The notes: generated from the letters alone by a model not told the origin. A stretch of DNA of 64,000 nucleotides from an uncultured Rhizobium sp. (GCA_945952045.1 CAMFHE010000014.1:44884-108883), one strand, 5' to 3'. Positions 1 through 10,051 are shown, counted from the stretch's first letter. Made by a program: numbers and translations.

Positions 1-492
1 GAGCAGCCCGCTGAGGTCGAGAATGCCGTTCGGGCCGATCAGGCCGGTCAGATTCAGCAGGCCGTTATTGCCTAGCAATCCGCCGAGATCGAGCAGGTTA
101 CCGTCGCTGCCTGGCGTTCCATCTGCATTGACGGTGACGATGCCGCCATTGTTGGGCAGAACGATCACTTGCGTGCCAAGCACATCGAGTTGCAGCAGGC
201 CGTTGCTATTGGTGGTAATCCCGAGGATGGCGCCGGTATCCAGGCCGGTGTTCAAGAGCGAGCCCAAAGGACCGCCGTCACTATCGCCGCTGCTGCGAAG
301 GAGGTCCGCGACCGTGTCGACGACATTATCGACTGTAGAACCGGTCGATCCGGTTAACTGTTCTACTGCGTCACCTACCTTGTCGAGCGTATCCCCGATT
401 GTTCCCAGAAGTCCGTTGAGAAGCGGTCGGGTTACGACAGAGGTGGTTACTTCGTCTCCGTCAAAGTGGAGTGAAGACAATGTGTTTTGCAT
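1..492 (-). CDS. Partial CDS (C-terminus beyond window edge): repeat-containing hypothetical protein with 12-residue Leu/Gly-rich repeats
   Basis: Open minus-strand frame from ATG at 492 to the edge, MQNTLSSLHFDGDEVTTSVVTRPLL...GNLLDLGGLLGNNGLLNLTGLIGPNGILDLSGLL; RBS-like GAAGGGAG upstream. Missing from the ORF track because no stop is in the window. Confidence 0.75.
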   Translation of the reverse strand, partial: MQNTLSSLHFDGDEVTTSVVTRPLLNGLLGTIGDTLDKVGDAVEQLTGSTGSTVDNVVDTVADLLRSSGDSDGGPLGSLLNTGLDTGAILGITTNSNGLLQLDVLGTQVIVLPNNGGIVTVNADGTPGSDGNLLDLGGLLGNNGLLNLTGLIGPNGILDLSGLL

Positions 493-1644
493 TATAAAAC
501 TCCCTTCTTGGTTGCGTTTCACATATTTAATCTGCAACCAAAAGGGGCTTCTTCAATGCCGTCATATGAAGCTTTGAAAACAGCCTTTATATACTCTAAA
601 TAAAAGATCGTGCACGTGAACAATCACACGTTGCGTTCGGTTCGCATTAACGCAGATTGCGCCAATCTGAAGCGATCTGTCATTTCTGAATGGAATTTTG
701 CATCCATCAAATTATCGGCGGTGTTCTCGCCGTTTCGTGATGTGGGAACGCGCGGCCATTGGCCAGTCTTCAATGTGCCGGCGGAATAATGAGCTACCAA
801 TAAGCCTGATGAGCTTCGGCTCGCTTCTCGACCGGGCGCTTTTTGCACTGCGCCAACGTCATGCCGAGCTGGAATGCAAGCGCGGCTATATGGTGATCCT
901 GGCGCTTCCGCTTACTGATCCGCCGATGCGGCCACATGTTCGGCAGGCGGTAGGTTCATAGCCCGTCAATCTCGATGTCCGTCAGCTTGGCAGCCGCATG
1001 GCAAAGTACGAACGAACATCGGTGCATTTAGATCAATTGATGAACACTGAGCTCAGCACTCTGCCTCAACCATCGTGACCAGAGCCCGGGCGACGTCGAT
1101 CCGGCGCTCTGCTGCCTTTCAAGAGGATTGGTCGCCGCGCCGCCGAATCCGATTTCGGCCGGCAGGCGAATCTATGCGCGAATCCCGCAGCGAGTCGCAT
1201 CGACGATTCGAGACGAAGTCGCACGGTGGTCGTGGATACGGCAGGAGAGTCGTCATGCCTGCTCGAACGGATTCGCGAGACGTCGGCAGCAAATGCAACC
1301 ATAGATGCATGATTTTGCGGGGGAGCGCGATTTTTGGGATGTGCTGAGGAAGAGGGTGAAGGGTAAAAGTGCGTCTGTTTCCAGGCACTTATTAATCCCC
1401 TATTAATAGATGGGGCGGCCGAGGGGGCTGTTTGTGTTTTTTTGGCAACAGACCGGATGCAACACAGCGCAAATGACGGCCGGATGACAAGTTGATGATT
1501 GCGCGCGGCGCTCGGTCTTGTATTTTCACCATCAGAAGCGAGGCGGTGGATCGTCCGTCTTCTGTAACACGGGAATGGGGCAGGGAACGCTGTCCTTCAG
1601 CAAAAGAACCCAAACCCAAATGAAACTTTGACTGGAGGTCAAAA

Positions 1645-2712
1645 ATGAACATCAAGAGCCTTCTTCTCGGCTCCGCTGCAGCCCTCGCTGTAGTTTCCGG
1701 TGCCCAGGCTGCTGACGCTATCGTTGCTGCTGAGCCTGAGCCGATGGAATATGTCCGCGTTTGCGACGCTTACGGCACTGGCTACTTCTACATTCCCGGC
1801 ACGGAAACCTGCTTGAAGGTTGGCGGTCGCGTTCGCTTCGACGTTCAGGCTGCAAACTCCTACGTTGCTAACAGCGACCTCGGCTGGCGCACCAAGTCGC
1901 GCGCTGAAATCTACCTCGACTCGGCCAGCGACACCGAGTACGGCCCGCTGAAGACCTCGATCGTAACCCGCTTCGACTTCGACGGCACCTACAACGACGG
2001 CGTTCACACCACGACTTCGCTGATCGCTGCCAACATCCAGCTCGCTGGCTTTACCGTTGGTCTCGCTGACTCGGCTTACACCGTATTCACGAACTACGCT
2101 GGCGACATCATCAACGACGACGTCATCTCCTACGGTGGCTTCGAAGTTAACCAGATCACCTACAACTACGACGGCGGTAACGGCTTCAAGGCTGTTGTCT
2201 CGCTCGAAGACGCTCGCCTTGCTCGCAACGGCACCGACGTCTGGGGCAACGCTCGTTACGTTGATGACGACAACTACAAGGTCAACGTTGTTGGCGGTCT
2301 CGGCTACTCGACCGGCGCGTTCGGCTTCTCGGTTGTTGGCGGTTACGACAGCCACGTTGAAGAAGGCGCAATCAAGGCTCGCCTCGACGGCACCTTCGGC
2401 AACATCACTGCCTTCTTGATGGGCGCTTGGAGCACCGACGGCAACACCACCAATGCCTTCGCACCGGGCGACTCCTACGGCCCGTGGGGCGACTGGGCAG
2501 TTTGGGGCGGTATCGGCGGCAAGTTCTCCGACACCCTCGGCGCCAACCTGCAGCTCGCTTACACCGACAACAAGACGTTTGCAGCTGCTGCAAACCTCAA
2601 GTGGAACCCGGTTCCGGGCCTGCTCATCCAGCCGGAAGTCACCTACACCAAGTGGGACTCCATCGATCAGGACCAGTGGAACGGCATGATCCGCTTCCAG
2701 CGCACGTTCTAA
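1645..2712 (+). CDS. ropA: Outer membrane porin, RopA/Porin_2 family
   Basis: Signal peptide, VCDAYGTGYFYIPGTETCLKVGGRVRFD, C-terminal WNGMIRFQRTF; strong codon bias; RBS upstream; terminator follows. Confidence 0.95.
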   Translation: MNIKSLLLGSAAALAVVSGAQAADAIVAAEPEPMEYVRVCDAYGTGYFYIPGTETCLKVGGRVRFDVQAANSYVANSDLGWRTKSRAEIYLDSASDTEYGPLKTSIVTRFDFDGTYNDGVHTTTSLIAANIQLAGFTVGLADSAYTVFTNYAGDIINDDVISYGGFEVNQITYNYDGGNGFKAVVSLEDARLARNGTDVWGNARYVDDDNYKVNVVGGLGYSTGAFGFSVVGGYDSHVEEGAIKARLDGTFGNITAFLMGAWSTDGNTTNAFAPGDSYGPWGDWAVWGGIGGKFSDTLGANLQLAYTDNKTFAAAANLKWNPVPGLLIQPEVTYTKWDSIDQDQWNGMIRFQRTF

Positions 2713-2736
2713 TCATCAGGCTTCGGCCTCTTGATG

Positions 2737-2768
2737 GAAGCCCGGCCAAAAGCCGGGCTTCTTTCGTT
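2737..2768 (+). terminator. Rho-independent terminator of porin gene
   Basis: GAAGCCCGGC-caaaa-GCCGGGCTTC then TTTCGTTT. Confidence 0.85.
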
Positions 2769-2929
2769 TGAGGTTCTGAAAACTAACGTCCGAGGCGTTA
2801 TACCAGCGGACATGGCAAAGAGACGTTGTTCGCCCCGACATGCGGTGGGGCGTTGCGATTGTTCGGCTTCACGAGGAACCGCGCCTGCTGCATATGGCGC
2901 CTGTGGAGCGAGAGCGGGGAACGCGACGC

Positions 2930-3808
2930 TTAGTCGGCGGCGTTCAGAAAGCCGGCGATATCATGAGCAAGACCTCCGATATGGAGGAGGGGGGCATGGC
3001 CCTGTCCGGCGGCGGTCACGACAGACAGGCTTGGATGGCGGCGCTGCATCTCGACGACGGTTTCGCTTGAAAGCAAGGCTGTATGCTCGCCGCGGATGAG
3101 CAGCAGCGGTATGGATAACATCTGATCGAATTGCGCCCAAAGGTCGGGCAAAGGCTGGTCAAGATCGGCAGATTGCAACTGCACGACAATCGCCTGATCG
3201 AAATCGGCATCGATGAACCCATCGCGTTCAGCATAGATGGCCTGCGCCATCTCCGCCCAGTCGCGATCCTGAAGAATCGGGAAGGCCATGCCGTGAATGG
3301 ATTTCAGCGCGGCGGCCGCCGAAGGCCAGTCGGCAGGTCGGTGCCGCCGGCTGAGATAATTGCGAATCTGCCGCAAACCTTCGACCTCTATGCATGGACC
3401 AATGTCATTGAGGACAATGCGATGGAGGAGCGATGGCTGCATGGCCGCAAGGAGATGCAGGATAAGACCACCGCGAGACGTACCGATGAAGTCGGCCTGC
3501 GTGATGTCGAAGACCTGGCAGGCGGCGATGACATCCTGCGCCTCGGTCATCAGATTGTAATTGGCAACCTTCGGATCGCGGTCGGATTCGCCACGACCAC
3601 GATAGTCCATGCTCACGACACGACGCGGCGGTGAAGCGTCCTTCGATAGAAAAAGCGCCAATTGATGAAAATCGCGGGCATTGCGCGTCAGGCCCGGCAG
3701 GCAGATAATCGGCATGGTTTCAGTGAGGTGCGCGCCATAATCGCGCGCATACAGCGTCAAACCGTCAGTGCTGGCAAAGGTTTTCGGCGTAAAACCGTGA
3801 TCGTGCAT
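2930..3808 (-). CDS. Alpha/beta hydrolase
   Basis: 292 aa; GTSRGG nucleophile elbow, catalytic-like GQGHAPLL near C-terminus. Confidence 0.85.
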   Translation of the reverse strand: MHDHGFTPKTFASTDGLTLYARDYGAHLTETMPIICLPGLTRNARDFHQLALFLSKDASPPRRVVSMDYRGRGESDRDPKVANYNLMTEAQDVIAACQVFDITQADFIGTSRGGLILHLLAAMQPSLLHRIVLNDIGPCIEVEGLRQIRNYLSRRHRPADWPSAAAALKSIHGMAFPILQDRDWAEMAQAIYAERDGFIDADFDQAIVVQLQSADLDQPLPDLWAQFDQMLSIPLLLIRGEHTALLSSETVVEMQRRHPSLSVVTAAGQGHAPLLHIGGLAHDIAGFLNAAD

Positions 3809-3834
3809 CCACTCCCCCGCGAGATCCCGTCTGC

Positions 3835-5880
3835 CTATCCCCGGCCGAAGCGCAGATCGCGCTCGATGTCAGCGCTCTGGCCCAGTCGGCTCTTATAGAT
3901 CTGATAGTTCTCCATCACCCTCTGGACATAACCGCGCGTTTCCGAAAAGGGAATGCTTTCGATCCAATCGACCACGTCATCGATGGATTTGCCGCGCGGA
4001 TCGCCATAGCGGGCAATCCATTCCGGAACGCGTTTCGGACCGGCATTGTAGGCGACGAAGGTGAGGATGTAGGAGCCGCCGAAAGCATCGATCTGCTCGC
4101 CAAGATAATGCGCGCCAAGCGTCGCGTTATAGCCGGCGTCGGAGGTCAGCTTGTCGGCGGAATAGGCCATGGAGTGGCGCACCGCGACGGCCTTTGCGGT
4201 CGAGGGAAGAAGCTGCAGCAGGCCGCGCGCATTCGCCTTGGAAACGGCCGCTGGATTGAAGGCGCTTTCCTGCCGGGCAATGGCATAGGCAAGCGCCTTG
4301 CCGGAAGATGTTATATTGGCATTATCGGGAATGGCGCCGATCGGGAAGGCGAGGGCTGCGACATCGATGCCGCGCCCATAGGCGATCTTGCCCACCTGCA
4401 ACGACAGTTGATGGCTCATGCCGGTTTCGGCGCGCGCCGCCAGCAAGGCCAACTCGCCGGGGCTGTCGAGCTGTTCGGCAAGCGCCAGATAGAGACTGTT
4501 GGCGCGCCAGCCATGACCGGCGGCCTCCAACCGGTCGATAGCGCGAACAGCTTCACGCGCGGCAAAATGCTGGCGATCGGCGTCCGTTGGCTGTGGGTAG
4601 GCGACGCCGGCGGCGCTGTGTTTCAGGCGCGCTGCGGCAAGCTGACCGTAAAACGTGCCTGGATAGGCGGCTGCCCGAGTGAAATAGACTTGCGCCGCGC
4701 CGGGTCCGCCCGCTTCGGCGGCGCGGCCAAGCCAATACCAGCCGCGAGAGGCCGAGAGCGGCCGGTTCGACGTGTCGAGAATGCGCTGGAAATGCCGGGC
4801 GGCGGTCGCCCCGTCCTTGAGGCCCCGCAGCGCATACCAGCCGGCATGAAACTCCGCTTCGACGACATCGCTGACATCGGTCGCGACCGAAGCGGCGACG
4901 ACGTCGTAGGCGGCCTTGAACTGGCCGCGGTCGGCAAGGCCGCGACTGACGATCCGCTGTTCCGACCACCATTCGCCGGCATTGACCAGCTTGTCCTTGT
5001 CCTTCGGCAATTGCCGCAGCAGCGCGGCCGCATCGGCATATTTGCTCTGCCGGCGCAGAAGTTCGATCCGCGCGAAGAGATAACCGGAATCGTTGCGAAG
5101 GCGCGCATCGACGGCCGTGAGCAGAGCCGGCGCCTTGGACGAATTCTGCATGACGGCAGCCCAGGCCGCATGCAGCGACTGGGCCTGGCCGAGATCGGCA
5201 AACCGCTTGGCCTGCGCGATACGGCCGCGAAACATCAGGAAATCCATGCGCGTGCGATGATCATCGACCGAGAGAAAACCGGCATAATCCTTGATGATCC
5301 GGTCTTCCGTCGCCTTGTCCATCGCTTCCTTGGCCCAAAGGCGGCGCAGGATCGGGCTTGCCTTGGCGGCATCGCCGGCGGCCACATAGGCGCGCACCAA
5401 AGCGAGCGACCCCTCGACGGTTTCGGGCGCCGTCTGGCCAAATGCGGCGAAGACGTCGGCCGGCGCCGGGTTTTCGTCGTAGATCGCTTTTTCGGAATTG
5501 GCGCGCAGCCGCGCAAGGCCTGGCCAGCCGGTCAGTTCCTTTTGCGCCGAGGCGATCTCATAGGAGGGCACGCCGCGCTGGCGCGACATGACGATCGCCC
5601 AGGTCAACAGATGCCGGTCGAGTTCGGTCGCCGGCATGGAATCGCGGATCGTGAGCGCCCGCGCCGGATCCTTGTTGGAAAGCGCATCCAGCCCCGCTTT
5701 CAACGCCGGCGCTACAGCCGGGACCTGAGGCGCGGGATCGGCAGGGGCGGTCATGGCCTCGAGCGCCGGCTTGGATTTCGGCACCGGCAGAAATCCGTTT
5801 TCCAGCGGGCTTGCGAACAGGCCGCCGGCGAACAGCGCGACAAGGCCGGTATACGAGAGCAGGGAAGCGGAGATTTTCAT
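3835..5880 (-). CDS. Soluble lytic murein transglycosylase (SLT domain)
   Basis: C-terminal AIARQESAFNPAAVSKANARGLLQLLPSTAK...YNATLGAHYL...VAYNAGPKRV. Start refined to MKISASLLSYTG (signal peptide). Confidence 0.9.
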   Translation of the reverse strand: MKISASLLSYTGLVALFAGGLFASPLENGFLPVPKSKPALEAMTAPADPAPQVPAVAPALKAGLDALSNKDPARALTIRDSMPATELDRHLLTWAIVMSRQRGVPSYEIASAQKELTGWPGLARLRANSEKAIYDENPAPADVFAAFGQTAPETVEGSLALVRAYVAAGDAAKASPILRRLWAKEAMDKATEDRIIKDYAGFLSVDDHRTRMDFLMFRGRIAQAKRFADLGQAQSLHAAWAAVMQNSSKAPALLTAVDARLRNDSGYLFARIELLRRQSKYADAAALLRQLPKDKDKLVNAGEWWSEQRIVSRGLADRGQFKAAYDVVAASVATDVSDVVEAEFHAGWYALRGLKDGATAARHFQRILDTSNRPLSASRGWYWLGRAAEAGGPGAAQVYFTRAAAYPGTFYGQLAAARLKHSAAGVAYPQPTDADRQHFAAREAVRAIDRLEAAGHGWRANSLYLALAEQLDSPGELALLAARAETGMSHQLSLQVGKIAYGRGIDVAALAFPIGAIPDNANITSSGKALAYAIARQESAFNPAAVSKANARGLLQLLPSTAKAVAVRHSMAYSADKLTSDAGYNATLGAHYLGEQIDAFGGSYILTFVAYNAGPKRVPEWIARYGDPRGKSIDDVVDWIESIPFSETRGYVQRVMENYQIYKSRLGQSADIERDLRFGRG

Positions 5881-6118
5881 CCGGTGATGCGCTCCTTGAA
5901 CGCCGCGGGAAAGCGGCATCGGACTGGACGTGAGCTTAGCATATCGACGATGGCTTGCGCATGAAATCGGCTTTGCCGTTGCGTCTTCGGCCGCTTTCGG
6001 GAAATATCCCGCTTGGCGCCTCTGCCAGCTTGTCGTCACGCAAGCACCTGTTTATGGTGCGCCAGCTTTAATCACGGAATGCGGCCGAAGCATGAGCGGC
6101 GGCCTCAAGGAGCGTTGC

Positions 6119-7003
6119 ATGTTCAAGGGATCGATTCCCGCTCTCGTCACACCTTTCACGCAGGCCGGCGCCATCGATGAGGATGCCTTCGTCAAGCACG
6201 TCGAATGGCAGATCTCCGAAGGTAGCCATGGCCTCGTACCGGTCGGCACGACGGGCGAATCCCCGACGCTTTCCCATCGTGAACACAAACGTGTCGTCGA
6301 GCTGTGCATCGAAGTGGCGGCAAAGCGCGTGCCCGTCATCGCCGGCGCCGGCTCCAACAACACCACCGAGGCGATCGAGCTTGCCCGCCATGCGGAAGAA
6401 GCAGGCGCAGACGCGCTGCTGGTCGTCACGCCCTACTACAACAAGCCGACGCAGAAGGGCCTGATCGCCCATTTCGCGGCGGTTGCCGGCAGCACCAAGC
6501 TGCCGATCGTCATCTACAACATTCCCGGCCGTTCGGTCATCGACATGTCACCGGAAACCATGGGTGCGCTGGCCAAGGCCCATTCCAACATCGTTGGCGT
6601 CAAGGACGCAACCGGTCGTCTGGAACGCGTCTCCGAGCAGCGCATCACCTGCGGCAAGGAATTCATCCAGCTGTCTGGCGAGGATGCGACGGCGCTTGGC
6701 TTCAACGCCCATGGCGGCGTTGGCTGCATCTCGGTGACGGCAAACGTCGCGCCGCGCCTCTGTGCGGAGTTCCAGGAAGCGACGCTGGCCGGCGATTTCG
6801 CCAAGGCGCTAGAACTGCAGGATCGGCTGATGCCGCTGCACAAGGCGATCTTCATGGAGCCGGGCGTTTGCGGCGCGAAATATGCGCTGTCGAAGCTCGG
6901 CCGCCTGAGCCGCACGGCGCGTTCGCCGCTATTGTCGATGCTCGAGCCGGCAACGGAAGCGGCCCTCGATGCCGCCCTGCGCCATGCCGGCCTGTTGAAC
7001 TAA
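6119..7003 (+). CDS. dapA: 4-hydroxy-tetrahydrodipicolinate synthase
   Basis: [13 protein letters not shown]...[14 protein letters not shown]...[14 protein letters not shown]...YNIPGR. Confidence 0.96.
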   Translation: MFKGSIPALVTPFTQAGAIDEDAFVKHVEWQISEGSHGLVPVGTTGESPTLSHREHKRVVELCIEVAAKRVPVIAGAGSNNTTEAIELARHAEEAGADALLVVTPYYNKPTQKGLIAHFAAVAGSTKLPIVIYNIPGRSVIDMSPETMGALAKAHSNIVGVKDATGRLERVSEQRITCGKEFIQLSGEDATALGFNAHGGVGCISVTANVAPRLCAEFQEATLAGDFAKALELQDRLMPLHKAIFMEPGVCGAKYALSKLGRLSRTARSPLLSMLEPATEAALDAALRHAGLLN

Positions 7004-7153
7004 GCGCCACTCCGATAATCGGAGTTGCGTGAGCGGGAGAGGTCGCTTTTCCGGCCTCATCTTCACAATGCGCGTCACTTGCCTTACATAAGGCCTGAAC
7101 GACCGCCGAACCGGACCCGGTTTGGCGGTCTTGCTATCGATGGATGAAGGATC

Positions 7154-7630
7154 ATGGCCCCGAAAGGCAGTGAGCGTACGGTCAAGAAGGTCGTCGCTGA
7201 AAACCGCAAGGCGCGGTTCAACTACGAGATCATCGACACCTACGAGGCCGGTCTGGTTCTGACCGGCACCGAGGTCAAGTCGTTGCGCGACGGCAAGGCC
7301 AATATCGCCGAGTCCTATGCCTCTGACGAGGGTGAGGAAATCTGGCTGATCAACTCGCATCTTCCGGAATATTTGCAGGCCAATCGCTTCAACCATGAGC
7401 CGCGCCGCCGCCGCAAACTGCTGCTCAGCAAGCGCGAAATCAACCGCTTGCGCGCCGCGATCAACCGCGAAGGCATGACGCTGGTTCCGCTGAAGATCTA
7501 CTTCAACGAAAAAGGCCGCGCGAAGCTGGAGCTGGCGCTCGCCAAGGGCAAGAAGCTGCACGACAAGCGCGAGACCGAGAAGGAACGCGACTGGAACCGC
7601 CAGAAGTCGCGGCTTTTGAAGACCGGCTGA
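7154..7630 (+). CDS. smpB: SsrA-binding protein SmpB
   Basis: [41 protein letters not shown]...[17 protein letters not shown]. Confidence 0.97.
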   Translation: MAPKGSERTVKKVVAENRKARFNYEIIDTYEAGLVLTGTEVKSLRDGKANIAESYASDEGEEIWLINSHLPEYLQANRFNHEPRRRRKLLLSKREINRLRAAINREGMTLVPLKIYFNEKGRAKLELALAKGKKLHDKRETEKERDWNRQKSRLLKTG

Positions 7631-7652
7631 TCGGCGGTCTGCCGTTCAATCG

Positions 7653-7687
7653 AAAAGGGCGCCCCGGCTGCCGGCGCGCCCTTTTTC
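7653..7687 (+). terminator. Rho-independent terminator of smpB
   Basis: AAAAGGGCGC ... GCGCCCTTTT stem followed by T-tract. Confidence 0.8.
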
Positions 7688-7690
7688 GTG

Positions 7691-7729
7691 AGAGCGTTTT
7701 CGCTATTCTCCGAATCGCGAAACCGCTCT
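7691..7729 (-). repeat. Hairpin B of composite intergenic repeat
   Basis: AGAGCGTTTTCGC / GCGAAACCGCTCT arms (one mismatch), 13-nt loop; adjacent to hairpin A at 7738-7793. Confidence 0.7.
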
Positions 7730-7737
7730 ACCTCTTT

Positions 7738-7793
7738 GTTTTTACCGCATTGTCCGACGCCAAAGCGATCCCGCTTTGGCTGGAAATACTCTA
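7738..7793 (-). repeat. Hairpin A of composite intergenic repeat (minus orientation)
   Basis: rc: TAGAGTATTTCCAGCCAAAGCGGGATCGCTTTGGCGTCGGACAATGCGGTAAAAAC; 45/55 identical by hand to 58961-59015. Confidence 0.8.
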
Positions 7794-9302
7794 GGCGTAA
7801 CGGCGCTGATACTCGACGGTTCGTTCCTGATAGGTCATCGAACTGCCGACCTTGAAGCGCGAGACGAGGCGGGCGAGCGTGTCGCTGGCCTGGGTCAGGT
7901 TCTGCGTCGAAAGATAGGTTTCCTGAACCATCTGCGCATTCTGCTGGGTCACGCGGTCCATGTTCGAAACCGCGGTGTTGATTTCGGCAACGCCGGTCGA
8001 TTGTTCCTGCGCCGATGTGGCGATGGCGCTGATGTGTTCGTTGATCCCGTGTACCTGCTGGCCGATGCTCGACAGCGCCTCGCCGGTGCGGTTGACAAGG
8101 GACACGCCGAGCACCACGTCCTCGAAGGACTTGTCGATCAGCGACTTGATTTCCTTGGCGGCATTGGCCGAGCGCTGGGCGAGTTCGCGCACCTCCTGGG
8201 CGACGACCGCAAAGCCGCGACCGGCTTCACCGGCGCGCGCTGCCTCGACGCCGGCGTTCAGCGCCAGAAGGTTTGTCTGGAAGGCGATTTCGTCGATGAC
8301 GCCGATGATCTGGGTGATCTTCTGCGACGAGGTCTCGATGGCGCTCATCGCCTGGACGGCCTGATTGACCACTTCGCCGGAGCGATTGGCGGCATCGGCG
8401 GATTCGCGCACGGCATTGCGCGCATCACGGCTACGGATCGCAGACTGCTCGGAAATCGTCTTGATTTCTTCAAGCGCGGCGGCGGTCTGTTCGAGCGAGC
8501 TCGCCTGCTGCTCGGTGCGCCGCGACATGTCGTCGGTGGCGGTTGAAAGCTCGAGCGAGTTGGAGGCAACCAGCTCGGATGCCTTGATGATCTCGGCGAA
8601 AGTGCGCTCCAGGCCGGCGACCGACTTGTTGAAGTTTTCCTTCAAACGATCGAACTGCGGCGCCAGTTTTGCCTGGATTGTCGATGTCAGGTCGCCATCG
8701 GCAAGGTTGTTGAGCGCATTGTCCAGTGCCTTCAGCGCCTCTTCCTGATCCGCTTCCAATGCAAGACGATGCTGTTCCGCCTTTTCGCGCTCGACGGCCA
8801 ACGCCTCCAGATAGGTGGAAATGGCATAGTCCATATCGAGGAAGGCGCTCTTCATGATCGCCGACAGGCTCGCGGAAAGTTTGCGCGCCTTCTTTTCCTG
8901 CATGAAACCCTTCAGCTCATGGCCGATCACAGCCCGCAGGATCTGCTCGACCATCAGCGCGTAGCCACCGATATACCAACGCGGCTCCAGACCGAGGCGC
9001 GCATGGGTGCGGCCGATGGTGGTGACGGCGGTGACGTAGTCCTGATCGAAGCGGCCTGCGGAAATGCGGGCCCAATGCTTCTTCTGCATGGCCTTGGCAT
9101 GGCCGATATGGCTTTCGCTGGAAAAGAAGCGCGCGGTTTCCGGCACGGACTTGACGCGGGCGTAGAAGGTGTCGAGCGCCTTGTCGAGCGAGCCGACGAT
9201 AACCTCCGACACATCCGACATCGCCTGGACGCCTTCGGCATTGAGGCTGACGAAGTCCAGTCTTTCGCGCAATTGACGGGTATTTGAGTCAGGGTTTTTC
9301 AT
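7791..9302 (-). CDS. Globin-coupled methyl-accepting chemotaxis protein, cytosolic
   Basis: N-terminal protoglobin-like region (DFVSLNAEGVQAMSDVSEVIVGSLDKALDTFYARV...PRWYIGGYALMVEQILRAVIGH) and C-terminal MCP hairpin (IDEIAFQTNLLALNAGVEAARAGEAGRGFAVVAQEVRELAQRSA). No TM segment. Alternative TTG start at 9317. Confidence 0.9.
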   Translation of the reverse strand: MKNPDSNTRQLRERLDFVSLNAEGVQAMSDVSEVIVGSLDKALDTFYARVKSVPETARFFSSESHIGHAKAMQKKHWARISAGRFDQDYVTAVTTIGRTHARLGLEPRWYIGGYALMVEQILRAVIGHELKGFMQEKKARKLSASLSAIMKSAFLDMDYAISTYLEALAVEREKAEQHRLALEADQEEALKALDNALNNLADGDLTSTIQAKLAPQFDRLKENFNKSVAGLERTFAEIIKASELVASNSLELSTATDDMSRRTEQQASSLEQTAAALEEIKTISEQSAIRSRDARNAVRESADAANRSGEVVNQAVQAMSAIETSSQKITQIIGVIDEIAFQTNLLALNAGVEAARAGEAGRGFAVVAQEVRELAQRSANAAKEIKSLIDKSFEDVVLGVSLVNRTGEALSSIGQQVHGINEHISAIATSAQEQSTGVAEINTAVSNMDRVTQQNAQMVQETYLSTQNLTQASDTLARLVSRFKVGSSMTYQERTVEYQRRYA

Positions 9303-9472
9303 AAGATCGCTCGCCAATTGAAGCGTCCTGTCGGACGAGGTTAACGAACCGGCATACGGACGGGCCGCAAGCTGGCTTTTGTCAATCTTATTGTAGAATT
9401 TACCCTTAAAGAGCTCTTAATACGCGCAGCCGCGGGACCACTATTTCTTGTTGTGGTGCAGAGGCGTTTGCC

Positions 9473-10051
9473 TCAATGTTCGGTCGTCGTGTCCGTCGGT
9501 TCGACCGGACGATGGGCGCGTTCGGAAGGGTCGCGGCCGATTTCGGCCTTCAGCGTCGAAAGATCGATAAAATGGTCTGCCTGACGACGCAGGTCGTCGG
9601 CAATCATCGGCGGCTGGGTCGCCATGGTGGATACGACCGAAACCTTGCGGCCACGGCGCTGCAGCGCCTCGACCAGCGTGGTAAAATCGCCGTCGCCGGA
9701 GAAGATCACCAAGTGATCGACGGTTTCCGACTGTTCCATCGCATCGATGGCAAGCTCGATGTCCATATTGCCCTTGATCTTGCGGCGGCCCATGGAGTCG
9801 GTGAATTCCTTGGCCGGCTTGGTCACGACCTTGTAGCCGTTGTAATCCAGCCAGTCGATCAGCGGGCGAATGGAGGAATATTCCTGATCCTCGATTAGCG
9901 CCGTATAGTAATAAGCCCTGAGCAAGTAGCCCCGCTTCTGAAATGCCTTCAACAGCTTGCGGTAATCGATGTCGAAGCCAAGGCTCTTGGAGGCCGCGTA
10001 AAGGTTCGCGCCATCGATGAAGAGAGCAATTTTCTCGCGGGGATCAAACAT
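9473..10051 (-). CDS. NYN domain (LabA/DUF88-like) protein
   Basis: MFDPREKIALFIDGANLYAASKSLGFDIDYRKLL...KGNMDIELAIDAME...DHLVIFSGDGDFTTLVEALQRRGRKV. Confidence 0.92.
   Translation of the reverse strand: MFDPREKIALFIDGANLYAASKSLGFDIDYRKLLKAFQKRGYLLRAYYYTALIEDQEYSSIRPLIDWLDYNGYKVVTKPAKEFTDSMGRRKIKGNMDIELAIDAMEQSETVDHLVIFSGDGDFTTLVEALQRRGRKVSVVSTMATQPPMIADDLRRQADHFIDLSTLKAEIGRDPSERAHRPVEPTDTTTEH

Noticed and set aside
698-1347. Short ORFs (698-961, 1066-1302, 1075-1347) upstream of ropA
   Set aside because: No RBS/start context, overlapping frames and no family resemblance; left unannotated.
1639-2355. 238-aa minus ORF antisense to ropA
   Set aside because: Low-complexity Val/Ala-rich translation mirrored from strong porin codon bias; ropA on the plus strand is unambiguous.
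4108-5964. 618-aa plus ORF antisense to the lytic transglycosylase
   Set aside because: GC-rich shadow ORF with no recognizable domain; opposite strand encodes a clear SLT protein.
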